Assembly (NCBI GenBank): GCA_016200675.1
Contig: JACQEH010000106.1
Location: 1 to 9,103 of the forward strand
DNA length: 9,103 bases
Direction: 5' to 3'
DNA from: Chloroflexota bacterium
GTDB taxonomy: Bacteria; Chloroflexota; Limnocylindria; Limnocylindrales; CSP1-4
Part shown: positions 1 through 5,958 of the stretch, piece by piece
How the letters are laid out: each line of letters begins with the position of its first letter
How positions within the stretch are numbered: position 1 is the stretch's first letter
Notes under the pieces: generated by a model
Told to the model about the DNA's origin: nothing
The model's database searches: none
The model's input: the letters and a program-made list of their open reading frames with translations, nothing else
Translations under genes and position numbers: made by a program

Positions 1-38
1 CGCCAGGCGATCACCAGCGCGTCCTGCAGGGCATCCTC
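1..38. repeat. 38-base direct repeat, left copy
   Basis: The first 38 bases of the window are identical to 544-581, in the same orientation. The copy lies in the sigma region 2 code (EDALQDALVIAW on the minus strand). Because it begins at the window edge, the true repeat may extend further left. The match stops at 38/39. Confidence 0.93.
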
Positions 39-164
39 GGCTCGATCAACGTCGCGAAGAATTCGTTGTGCGATCGCGAAGAGGCGGTCGGCGCGCACGC
101 TGATCAGGTCGACGTACGCCGCCCGATCGCCATGTGCCGCTGCTTCAACGAGGTCACGATCCAT
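1..164 (-). CDS. ECF RNA polymerase sigma factor, N-terminal part (cut by window edge)
   Basis: The gene reads leftward from ATG at 164-162 and leaves the window after 54 codons, still open. The visible protein begins MDRDLVEAAAHGDRAAY and contains RLFAIAQRILRD and AEDALQDALVIAW. This is the usual sigma region 2 of extracytoplasmic-function sigma factors, the core-polymerase and -10 contacting part. It aligns along its whole visible length with the intact sigma factor at 7166-7717 (MDRVLVEQARSGDRDAF, FRILRD, AEDAVQNALVSAW), so the two are paralogs. A GAGGGA stretch upstream of the ATG could be a weak ribosome site. Region 4 and any partner anti-sigma gene would lie to the left, outside the window. 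The family call is firm; whether the gene is intact cannot be seen. Confidence 0.82.
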   Translation of the reverse strand, partial: MDRDLVEAAAHGDRAAYVDLISVRADRLFAIAQRILRDVDRAEDALQDALVIAW

Positions 165-252
165 CCGCTGCCGGTCCCTCGTGGCGCCCGTGGGGAGCGC
201 TTTCCACTCGGTATGGTCGTTTTGCTACAGGCAGCGTTCATTCTGGACCTGG

Positions 253-581
253 TCATGAGCGAATCCGGGCCCTTCGAGACCACTCGGCCGGGATCTCGAA
301 GGTGAACGCCGGCTTGAAGTTTGCCGTGGCGTTCCGGCTGGCCGTCAGGGACCCGGCGCAGCGTCGGGCTGGGCGCAACGGTCGGGCTGGGGCTTGGTCC
401 TCCGATGCCCCCGGAACGACCGGGCAGGAGGTTCCAGCCGACGACTCCGCCGCTCGTGACCAGCCTCGGCGATGCAGACATTGGTGAGGAGCCGATGCAT
501 CCAGGCGTCGAAACGGGCCGGATCGCGGAGGCTCGGAAGGTCACGCCAGGCGATCACCAGCGCGTCCTGCAGGGCATCCTC
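253..581 (-). pseudogene. Decayed sigma/anti-sigma chimera
   Basis: Three reading frames on the minus strand carry successive coding scraps. From 581 leftward one frame gives EDALQDALVIAWRDLP followed by RFDAWMHRLLTNVC, the middle of ECF sigma region 2, with no start or N-terminus. From about 445 to 360 a second frame gives VVGWNLLPGRSGGIGG then PSPSPTVAPSPT. This looks like the end of a membrane helix plus a Pro/Ser linker, as in the anti-sigma protein at 7714-9045. From 336 to 280 the third frame gives NATANFKPAFTFEIPAEW and stops at 255-253. It resembles the SYDVPVGW stretch of the outer domain of that same anti-sigma protein. I infer the remains of a sigma plus anti-sigma operon fused by deletion and then frameshifted. 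The sigma part is clear; the anti-sigma parts rest on short likenesses. Confidence 0.62.
544..581. repeat. 38-base direct repeat, right copy
   Basis: Exact copy of bases 1-38. To the right the match breaks off at 581/582, the first base of the TTGACA promoter box. To the left the right copy continues into the decayed sigma fragment, whose partner lies outside the window. It is probably the edge of a partial duplication of the sigma gene. Confidence 0.93.
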
Positions 582-609
582 TTGACATCGCCGCGTGGCG
601 TCATATATT
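582..609 (+). promoter_or_regulatory. Sigma-70 type promoter for the DUF998-TetR operon
   Basis: A perfect -35 box TTGACA (582-587) is followed by a 16-base spacer and a -10 box TATATT (604-609), five of six bases matching the consensus. It lies 42 bases before the ATG at 652, with no other gene between. Such a well-formed AT-rich element stands out against the surrounding high-GC DNA. Confidence 0.72.
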
Positions 610-628
610 GACGTGCATCATCTGTCAA
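599..628. promoter_or_regulatory. Candidate TetR operator (overlapping inverted repeats)
   Basis: CGTCA (599-603), five bases TATAT, then TGACG (609-613) form a perfect 5-base-arm inverted repeat centred on the promoter -10 box. A second inverted pair, TTGAC (608-612) and GTCAA (624-628), overlaps it and covers the likely transcription start. A repressor bound here would block polymerase. The TetR-family gene at 1330-1926, second in the operon this promoter drives, is the natural candidate. The repeats are seen; the binding protein is inferred. Confidence 0.45.
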
Positions 629-651
629 TGAAATGAGGGTTGGGAGCGGCG

Positions 652-1326
652 ATGACAGCGTTGATTCCAGCGAGGTGGCTGCTGTGGCCCGGCGTCGTCG
701 GCCCCATCGGGTTCGTGGTGACCTTCACGGTCGAGGGGGCAGTTCGCCCCGGCTATGACCCGGTCCGGCACTTCGTGAGCCTCCTCAGCCTCGGCGACGG
801 CGGCTGGCTCCAGGTGGTGAACTTCCTCGTCACGGGCGGCCTCATCGCCGCCTTCGGCGTCGCCCTTCGCGCGCGCTGGGTCACCGGGCGCGGATCCAGG
901 TGGGTGCCGCGCCTCATCGTGGCGACAGGCGTGGCGCTCATCGCGTCGGGCATCTTCGCCACGGACCCGGGACTCGGCTATCCACCCGGCGCCCCGGACG
1001 GCATGCCGACCGACCCCAGCTGGCATGCCGGGCTCCACTACCTCGGGAGCGTGGTCGTCTTCCTCGCGCTGCCGGCCGCGATGTTCCTGACGGCACGGCG
1101 CTTCCGGACAGGCGGAGACACCGCCGCCGCGGCGTACTCGGTCGTCAGCGCCCTCATCATGGTCGGGTTCTGGATCGCCCCGTTCGTCCTCGAGGTCGCA
1201 GGTCCGAGCCAGGTCGCCGGCCTCCTCCAGCGAATCGCGGTTCTCGGCGGCTTCCAGTGGCTCGTGGCAATTGCCCTGGCCGAGCTCGGGATCCTGGCGC
1301 GACTCCCGGTGCGGGCCGCGGCCTGA
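652..1326 (+). CDS. DUF998 family integral membrane protein
   Basis: A 224-residue protein with six hydrophobic stretches, at about residues 10-28, 55-73, 86-104, 130-148, 160-180 and 194-214. The family marks of DUF998 are present: RPGYDPVRHFVSLLSLG at 32-48, GGWLQVVNF at 50-58, then a polar loop after helix 3 with D105, H125 and H129. I chose ATG at 652 because GGGAG (642-646) lies about five bases before it. An in-frame TTG at 640 would bury that site and adds only four residues. The molecular role of DUF998 is not known; the protein sits in the cytoplasmic membrane. The gene is first in the operon behind the promoter at 582-609, three bases before the TetR gene, so repressor and membrane protein are probably made together. 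Confidence 0.82.
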   Translation: MTALIPARWLLWPGVVGPIGFVVTFTVEGAVRPGYDPVRHFVSLLSLGDGGWLQVVNFLVTGGLIAAFGVALRARWVTGRGSRWVPRLIVATGVALIASGIFATDPGLGYPPGAPDGMPTDPSWHAGLHYLGSVVVFLALPAAMFLTARRFRTGGDTAAAAYSVVSALIMVGFWIAPFVLEVAGPSQVAGLLQRIAVLGGFQWLVAIALAELGILARLPVRAAA

Positions 1327-1329
1327 CCC

Positions 1330-1926
1330 GTGGCCCCACGCACCTACACGCTCCGCCGCCGCGCCGAGTCGACCGCGGCAACCCGTGCTCGCATCGTGTC
1401 CACTGCGGTCGAGGTCTATCAGGAGCGCGGCGTGGGAGGAGCCACGATCGGTGCCATCGCGGCCCGGGCTGACGTGTCACGGGGCACGGTCCTGCATCAC
1501 TTCCAGGATGCCGACGGCCTCCTCGCAGCCGCCATCGATCACATCCTCGCCACCATCGACATCCCCGACGAGCGGGTCCTCGACGGGGCGAGCACGGAGG
1601 CGGAGCGGATCCACCGGTTCGTCGATGCCACGTTCCGCTTCTACGAGCGGAGCAACTCGTGGTGGGAAGTCTTCCGGCGGGACATGGAGCGCCCCGTCGT
1701 CAAGGCCGGGGAGCAGCTCTTCTGGGCATCCTTCGGACGTCTCCAGACCGCCGCGATCGGCGACGGCTCGGGGGACCGGGTGGTGGCCTCGACGGTTGCG
1801 GCCCTGGTCCATCCGGGCACCCTGTGGACGTTTCGCGAGACCGGCTTGAACCTCGAGGAGGCGATCGACATCATTGCGGACCTGATCACCGGCGTCGTGC
1901 GGCGCCGGCGAGGGGAGAGGGAGTAG
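1330..1926 (+). CDS. TetR/AcrR family transcriptional regulator
   Basis: The 198-residue protein starts at GTG 1330, three bases after the stop of the DUF998 gene, so translation is probably coupled. Residues 18-70 form the usual TetR DNA-binding domain: helix RIVSTAVEVYQERG (21-34), then ATIGAIAARADVSRGTVLHHF (38-58) as the helix-turn-helix, then a helix starting ADGLLAAAI. Residues 75-198 are the variable ligand and dimer domain, rich in aromatic residues (FRFYERSNSWWEVF), which suggests a hydrophobic effector. The length is normal for the family. TetR proteins are usually dimeric repressors released by a small ligand, often controlling themselves and neighbouring membrane genes. The inverted repeats over the operon promoter (599-628) fit autoregulation. 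The ligand cannot be deduced. Confidence 0.9.
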   Translation: MAPRTYTLRRRAESTAATRARIVSTAVEVYQERGVGGATIGAIAARADVSRGTVLHHFQDADGLLAAAIDHILATIDIPDERVLDGASTEAERIHRFVDATFRFYERSNSWWEVFRRDMERPVVKAGEQLFWASFGRLQTAAIGDGSGDRVVASTVAALVHPGTLWTFRETGLNLEEAIDIIADLITGVVRRRRGERE

Positions 1927-1974
1927 GCGGCCCGGACCCGGCTGGGTGGCGGGCTCGATGGAAGGGAGCGTCTC

Positions 1975-2352
1975 ATGGTTCTCCAGCGAATCCACGCCGC
2001 CGCGGCCGTCGTCTTCCTGGCGACGATCGTGATCCAGGTCTTCCTTGCCGGCTCGGCGCTCGCCAACCTCGGCGGCTCCGGCGACTTCGCGACCCATGTC
2101 GGCTTCGGCTACACATGGGTCGGGCTCGCGGCCCTCGTCGTCTTCGTCACGGCGCTCGTGGCCAGGCGTCCGCGCCGCGAGGTGGGGATCACGGCCGGGC
2201 TGCTGGTCCTCTACGTCATCCAGACGATCCTGCCGTCCCTGCGGGGCTCGATGCCGGTCGTGGCGGCCCTCCACCCCCTGAACGCCATGATCCTGTTCGT
2301 CCTCGCGATCTGGTACGCCCGGCGCGCCTGGACGGCAAGTTCCGCCGCCTGA
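1975..2352 (+). CDS. Small four-helix membrane protein, DUF6220-like
   Basis: A 125-residue protein with four hydrophobic segments, at about 7-27, 45-63, 71-87 and 95-115, and short basic loops (ARRPRRE at 63-69, YARRAW near the end). QVFLAG (21-26), H41, QTILP (83-87) and ALHPLNAMILF (98-108) recall the DUF6220 family of small membrane proteins. No catalytic function is known for that family. ATG at 1975 is supported by GGAAGGGAG ending about six bases upstream. The gene follows the TetR gene by 48 bases on the same strand with no visible promoter or terminator between, so it is likely in the same operon. The family name rests on memory of short motifs; the membrane topology is plain from the sequence. 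Confidence 0.7.
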   Translation: MVLQRIHAAAAVVFLATIVIQVFLAGSALANLGGSGDFATHVGFGYTWVGLAALVVFVTALVARRPRREVGITAGLLVLYVIQTILPSLRGSMPVVAALHPLNAMILFVLAIWYARRAWTASSAA

Positions 2353-2405
2353 TCTCCACCCATCACCCAGTTCGGTTCGCCCAATCGGAGCGGGAGGAGC
2401 TTCCT

Positions 2406-2900
2406 GTGGATCTCTACGGCTGGCTCGTGCTCGGCCACGTCACGGCGGTCATCCTCGCATTCGCCGCCCATGGGGTGTCGGCCTTCGCGATGTTCCGGGT
2501 CCGGCGCGAACGCGACCGGGCGCGCCTCGGGGCGATCCTCGACCTTTCGTCGAGCTCGCTCGGCATCGCCGGCGTGATGCTCCTCCTGGCCGTGATCCTC
2601 GGGATCGTCGCCGCGGTCGTCGGCAACCAGTTCGCGAAGGCCTGGCCGTGGGCGGCCATCGGCATCGTGGTCATCGCGTTCGGCTCGATGACGCCCCTCG
2701 CGGCGATCCCGATGAACAAGGTTCGTCGGGCCCTGGCCATCCCGATGGCCGGGGACCGCATCGGGGATACCGCTGGACCCGGTGGTTCCGAGGAAGAGCT
2801 CGCGACGGCCCTGGCGGGGATCAGGCCCGAGGTCCCGGCCGCCATCGGGATCACCGCCATCGTGCTCCTCACCTGGCTCATGCAGACGAAGCCGTTCTGA
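2406..2900 (+). CDS. Small integral membrane protein, possibly DUF2269-like
   Basis: The start is GTG at 2406, set by the strong ribosome site AGGAG (2395-2399) six bases upstream. The open frame extends far further left, but that part overlaps the TetR and DUF6220-like genes and is not coding. The 164-residue protein starts MDLYGWLVLGHVTAV and has hydrophobic spans at about 5-27, 51-73, 80-101 and 144-160. A polar stretch, GDRIGDTAGPGGSEEE (116-131), lies between the third and fourth. Two histidines, H11 and H22, face the first helix. The layout recalls DUF2269-type predicted membrane proteins, but I do not recognise it firmly. It lies 53 bases after the preceding gene and 14 before the PEBP lipoprotein gene, so it reads as part of the same operon. 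Function unknown. Confidence 0.68.
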   Translation: MDLYGWLVLGHVTAVILAFAAHGVSAFAMFRVRRERDRARLGAILDLSSSSLGIAGVMLLLAVILGIVAAVVGNQFAKAWPWAAIGIVVIAFGSMTPLAAIPMNKVRRALAIPMAGDRIGDTAGPGGSEEELATALAGIRPEVPAAIGITAIVLLTWLMQTKPF

Positions 2901-2914
2901 GGCACGCTGCCGGG

Positions 2915-3619
2915 GTGGCACGAGGCGGGGCTCGAAGCGCGGCCGCTGGGCTCATGGCCGTCGTCCTCGCCGCCGGGCTCGCGGGCTGCGGTTCGGCCGT
3001 TCCATCCGCGGCGGTCTCTGTTGCGGCGTCCTCGACACCGTCGCCGGCGGCGCCATCGGCACCGTCGGCATCCCTCGCCGCGAGCCTCTCACCAACCGCG
3101 GGAGGAGCCCCGAGTGCCGTGCCGACCATCGCCGCGACCCCGGCCGTGACGCCGAGCGCGCCACCGAGCGCGCCGTTCACCCTGACCTCCACGGCGTTCG
3201 TCGATGGCGGCGCGATCCCCAGCGCCAACACCTGCGACGGCGCCGACACCTCGCCCCCGCTCAGCTGGACCGGCGTGCCGGCCGGGACCGCCACGTTCGC
3301 CCTGATCGTCGATGATCCCGACGCGGGCGGGTTCATCCACTGGGTCCTCTTCGACCTCGGGGGAGCCGCAACGTCGCTCGGCGCGGCCATCCCCGTCCTG
3401 GCCGACGGGAACCCGCCCCAGGGCCGGAACAGCTTCGGCAGGGTCGGCTATGGTGGCCCGTGCCCGCCCAGCGGCACCCACCACTATCGGTTCCGGCTGC
3501 TCGCGCTCGCGACCCGACTCTCCCTCTCGGGCGGCCCGACGGCCGGCCAGGTCCAGGCCGCGGCCTCCGGCCACATCCTCGGCGAGGCGGTGCTCACCGG
3601 GACGTATCGCCGCCGCTGA
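2915..3619 (+). CDS. Lipoprotein with PEBP/YbhB-like domain
   Basis: The 234-residue protein from GTG 2915 has a lipoprotein signal: basic start MARGGARSAAA, hydrophobic core, and lipobox LAGC with Cys25. The in-frame ATG at 2954 would leave almost no basic region before that core. Residues 27-88 are an Ala/Ser/Pro linker. Residues 89-234 are a phosphatidylethanolamine-binding-protein fold of the bacterial YbhB type. It shows CDGADTSPPLSW (107-118), DDPDAGGFIHWVLFD (133-147), GYGGPCPPSGTHHYRF (178-193) and ASGHILGEAVLTGTYRR (217-233). The conserved anion-pocket residues D133, P135, H142 and the GPCPPSGTHHY loop are all present. Bacterial members have no settled reaction; ligand binding at the outer face of the membrane is the likely role. 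The gene lies 14 bases after the previous stop and appears to close the operon. No hairpin terminator is evident after it. Confidence 0.88.
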   Translation: MARGGARSAAAGLMAVVLAAGLAGCGSAVPSAAVSVAASSTPSPAAPSAPSASLAASLSPTAGGAPSAVPTIAATPAVTPSAPPSAPFTLTSTAFVDGGAIPSANTCDGADTSPPLSWTGVPAGTATFALIVDDPDAGGFIHWVLFDLGGAATSLGAAIPVLADGNPPQGRNSFGRVGYGGPCPPSGTHHYRFRLLALATRLSLSGGPTAGQVQAAASGHILGEAVLTGTYRRR

Positions 3620-3642
3620 GGATCGCCGGGGCGTGTCGCCCC

Positions 3643-3648
3643 TACACT
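3643..3648 (+). promoter_or_regulatory. -10 box TACACT of a probable leaderless transcript
   Basis: TACACT fits the TAnnnT form of a -10 box and ends seven bases before the ATG at 3656. Transcription would then start at or one base before the start codon. No Shine-Dalgarno sequence precedes this ATG, which agrees with a leaderless mRNA. No convincing -35 box is visible. Confidence 0.5.
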
Positions 3649-3655
3649 GCCGCGC

Positions 3656-4705
3656 ATGCGGATTGCCCACGTGCGCGAGTTGAACGGCCCCGCCGGGGCA
3701 CCCTGGCGGCTCGCCGCCGCGCTCGGCGCGGGCGCAGCGACCCAGCCCTCCCCGCGGCGCTGGCTGGACCTCGAGGTCGCCCGCCGCCGGATCGCGATGC
3801 GCGAGCCCGGACGGACCCACAACAGCGACCTCTTCCGCCAGCCCCTGACGACCCTCGACGGGCTGCTGGCCCGGGGCCTCCGGGTCGCCGCGCTGGCGGA
3901 GATCGTGGAGGCCGCGGCTGCCGCCGATCCAGATCCGGACGACGACGCCGTCCTCGACGCAGCCGACCTCGCGTTCGGGCCGCCGATCCTGCGACCCCCG
4001 TCGTTCCGGGACTTCTACGCCTTCGAGCAGCACGTCCGAACGATGTGGGAGCGGCGTGGCGGCGAGATCCCCGAGAACTGGTATCGCCTGCCCGTCTTCT
4101 ACTTCTCGAACACCTCCGAGATCCGTGGGCCGGGCGACCCGGTCTGGGCGCCCCGGGGCTCATCGGAGCTCGACTTCGAGTTGGAGGTCGGCGCCCTCGT
4201 CGACACGCCTGCCCTCGACCTGGCGACCGAGCGCGCCGAGGAGGCGATCGGCGGCTATTTCGTCCTCAACGACTGGTCGGCCCGCGACCTGCAGCGTGAC
4301 GAGATGCCCGTTCGCATGGGGCCGGCGAAGGGCAAGGACTTCGCGACGTCGATCGGGCCGTGGCTCGTCACCCCGGACGAGCTCGCCGATGCCCGGGCGC
4401 CGGGTGCGACCGGGCCGGACCTGGCGATGACGGCGTCGGTCCGGGACCCGGCGGGCGCCGTGACGGCGGTCTCGGATGGCCGCTGGTCGGCGGCGCGCTA
4501 CTCCTTCGGCGAGATGCTCGCCCGGGCGTCGGCTGATGTCCACGTCCGAGCCGGCGAGATCCTGGGCTCCGGGACCGCGGGCTCCGGCTGCCTCCTCGAG
4601 GTCAAGGACTCGACCCTCAGGCGCTGGCTCCAGCCGGGCGACACGGTGAGCCTTGCCATCGAGCGGCTGGGGACGCTGACCGCGCCGATCGTCGAGCGGC
4701 CGTGA
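3656..4705 (+). CDS. Fumarylacetoacetate hydrolase (FAH) family protein
   Basis: A 349-residue protein of the FAH fold, enzymes that break C-C bonds in 1,3-diketone-type acids with a bound divalent metal. Visible marks in order are RDFYAFEQHVRTMWERR (118-134), with D119, Y121 and H126 at the places of the metal-ligand Asp and catalytic His of fumarylacetoacetase; SSELDFELEVGALV (169-182), with E175 and E177 as metal ligands; FVLNDWSARDLQ (202-213) with D206; GPAKGKDFATSIGPW (222-236) with the active-site lysine; and GSGTAGSGCLLE (304-315). Residues 1-105 form an N-terminal domain. No key residue seems lost, so the enzyme should be active; its substrate is not certain. The start has no ribosome site and is probably leaderless. 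Its last four bases (GTGA) overlap the start of the PLP gene, so the two were co-translated. Confidence 0.9.
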   Translation: MRIAHVRELNGPAGAPWRLAAALGAGAATQPSPRRWLDLEVARRRIAMREPGRTHNSDLFRQPLTTLDGLLARGLRVAALAEIVEAAAAADPDPDDDAVLDAADLAFGPPILRPPSFRDFYAFEQHVRTMWERRGGEIPENWYRLPVFYFSNTSEIRGPGDPVWAPRGSSELDFELEVGALVDTPALDLATERAEEAIGGYFVLNDWSARDLQRDEMPVRMGPAKGKDFATSIGPWLVTPDELADARAPGATGPDLAMTASVRDPAGAVTAVSDGRWSAARYSFGEMLARASADVHVRAGEILGSGTAGSGCLLEVKDSTLRRWLQPGDTVSLAIERLGTLTAPIVERP

Positions 4706-5217
4706 CCGTCGAGCGGCCGTTCATCCCGCCCGACCTCGACACCCCGGCCCTGGTCGTCGACCTCGATGTCGTCGACGCCAACAACCGGCGGCTGGTCGGC
4801 CACCTGGCCCCGCGCGGGATCCGCCTCCGACCGCACGCCAAGACCCACAAGAGCCTCGCCCTGGCCCGGATGCAGCTCGAGGCCGGGGCGCAGGGCCTGA
4901 CTGTCGGGACCCTCGGGGAGGCCGAGGTCTTCGCAGCCGGCGGCATTTCGGACCTGTTCCTCGCCTACCCGATCTGGGCGGTCGGACCGAAGGCGGCCCG
5001 GCTGCGGGCGCTCCACGAGCGGACGCCGGTGATCGTCGGCGTCGATTCGGTGGCCGGGGCAGAGCGGCTTGCCGCCGCCGTCGCCGGGTTGCGGACCTCG
5101 CTGCGGGTCATTGCCATCCGTTCGCCTGGACGAAGTCAGCCGACGAGATCCTGGCCCACGCCCGTCAACGGGATTCAGACGCGGGACACTAGCCGCTGCT
5201 CAAACGAACGCGAATGA
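4702..5217 (+). pseudogene. D-threonine aldolase/D-serine dehydratase-type PLP enzyme, N-terminal fragment
   Basis: The gene starts at GTG 4702, overlapping the FAH gene stop as GTGA. Residues 1-136 are a clear alanine-racemase-like N-terminal barrel of the D-threonine aldolase/D-serine dehydratase family. They show LDTPALVVDLDVVDAN (12-27), RPHAKTHKS (43-51) with K47 as the PLP-binding lysine, and VGTLGEAEVFAAGGISDLFLAYP (68-90). Family likeness ends near residue 136 (base 5109). The last 35 codons to the stop at 5215-5217 are an out-of-frame reading of IS630 transposase tail DNA. Family members have roughly 350-400 residues, so more than half is gone. The C-terminal end survives at 6897-7085. 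Without the metal-binding part this product cannot be an active enzyme of the family. Originally it probably worked in D-amino-acid breakdown beside the FAH enzyme. Confidence 0.85.
5110..5192 (+). mobile_element. IS630-family transposase, C-terminal remnant
   Basis: From 5115 to the stop TAG at 5190-5192 one frame reads HPFAWTKSADEILAHA, then RQRDSDAGH. The pattern PF-WTK-ADEIL followed by a short tail ending in GH is the usual end of IS630-type DDE transposases. All of the catalytic part is missing, so this is dead. It begins directly where the PLP-gene likeness stops (5109/5110), marking the left edge of the foreign block. I could not find terminal inverted repeats. Confidence 0.72.
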
Positions 5218-5439
5218 CAGGTCCGGCAGGGACTGTCGGTCCAGTCCGGGGGAACTGTCTCCGATGCATGCCGGATCCGTCCTCCTCTGCCCGAACGGCG
5301 CCGCGTCAGCTCCTGTCGAGGGTCGAGCTGAACGTCGGTGAGCGCGGTCGCCTACAGGATGATCTGGCCCGCCGCCGCCGGTCTAGCTTCGCGTACGCAG
5401 CCGGCGCGTGGAGCGGCGGGCCAAGGTTTGCTATGGCGT
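5193..5439. other. Non-coding stretch after the transposase remnant
   Basis: No frame here looks like a real protein; the short open frames are Arg/Ser-rich and low in likely motifs. One small hairpin is visible, GGACTG (5230-5235) with CAGTCC (5242-5247) and a six-base loop. It has no T-run and is not a convincing terminator. The stretch probably holds the right end of the decayed IS and the 3' flank of the minus-strand lipoprotein gene. Confidence 0.4.
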
Positions 5440-5931
5440 CTAGCCGGAGATCCCGGTCCCGGCCTGAACCACCGTCCCGGCCGAGCTGAGGAACTGCCAC
5501 GCGAGATTCGTGGGTAGGAGGTCCTTCTGCGCAAGGCCAACAAGGAAGAGGCCACCCTCCACTTTGCCTGTCTCTCGGCCGGGCTGGATGACCACCGACG
5601 TGGCATCAGGTGGCGCATTGCCGAAGACGAAGGAGTTCGTGGCAGCGCCCGTGTCGCCGCCTAGAGTCGAGAGATAGACCATTGCTCTGCCAGGGCGGTC
5701 GGGTTTCGACGTTGCTGCATAGACGCCGCCGCTCTTGGGCAGGAAGAGCGTGAGCTGCCCGTCGCTTCGAGCCAAGCCAGCACGCCCGTCTGGGAGATCA
5801 ACTTGGATCGACAGCGACGGTGCAGGGTTCGTTGGAGGCGTTCCAAGGGGGAGGCTGCCGCAGCCGCCGAGCACTAGTGCGAGTGCGATAACACTCGCAC
5901 GCACTCGAAGGCCGTGCTTGTTCTCGACCAT
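5440..5931 (-). CDS. Small lipoprotein of unknown function
   Basis: A 163-residue protein starting at ATG 5931-5929. GGGGAG lies four bases upstream, a little close but usable. Residues 1-24 are a lipoprotein signal: HGLRVRASV, hydrophobic core, and lipobox LGGC with Cys24. A short Pro-rich spacer follows (residues 28-38), then about 120 residues with alternating hydrophobic and polar positions (for example QLTLFLPKSGGVYAAT and GGLFLVGLAQ). This looks like an all-beta, Ig-like outer domain, though I recognise no family. No cysteine other than Cys24 is present. The gene lies 27 bases downstream of the secreted-protein gene on the same strand, so both are probably on one mRNA. It belongs to the foreign block inside the broken PLP gene. 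Confidence 0.72.
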   Translation of the reverse strand: MVENKHGLRVRASVIALALVLGGCGSLPLGTPPTNPAPSLSIQVDLPDGRAGLARSDGQLTLFLPKSGGVYAATSKPDRPGRAMVYLSTLGGDTGAATNSFVFGNAPPDATSVVIQPGRETGKVEGGLFLVGLAQKDLLPTNLAWQFLSSAGTVVQAGTGISG

Positions 5932-5958
5932 GATGCTCCCCTTCGCGCGTTCGTCGAA

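Noticed and set aside
1477..2274. Long minus-strand open frame (265 codons) opposite the TetR and DUF6220-like genes
   Set aside because: Composition is Arg/Gly/Asp/Glu-rich with no domain pattern; it is a high-GC shadow of two well-supported plus-strand genes.
1659..2405. N-terminal extension of the 2406-2900 gene
   Set aside because: The frame is open but overlaps two real genes, reads as Arg/Gly/Pro-rich shadow protein, and a strong AGGAG sits just before GTG 2406.
3089..4033. Minus-strand open frame of 314 codons opposite the PEBP and FAH genes
   Set aside because: It spans two unrelated real genes and their spacer, and its translation is low-complexity Arg/Gly/Glu without motifs.
5230..5247. 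Hairpin as a transcription terminator
   Set aside because: Only six base pairs, and no T-run on either strand.
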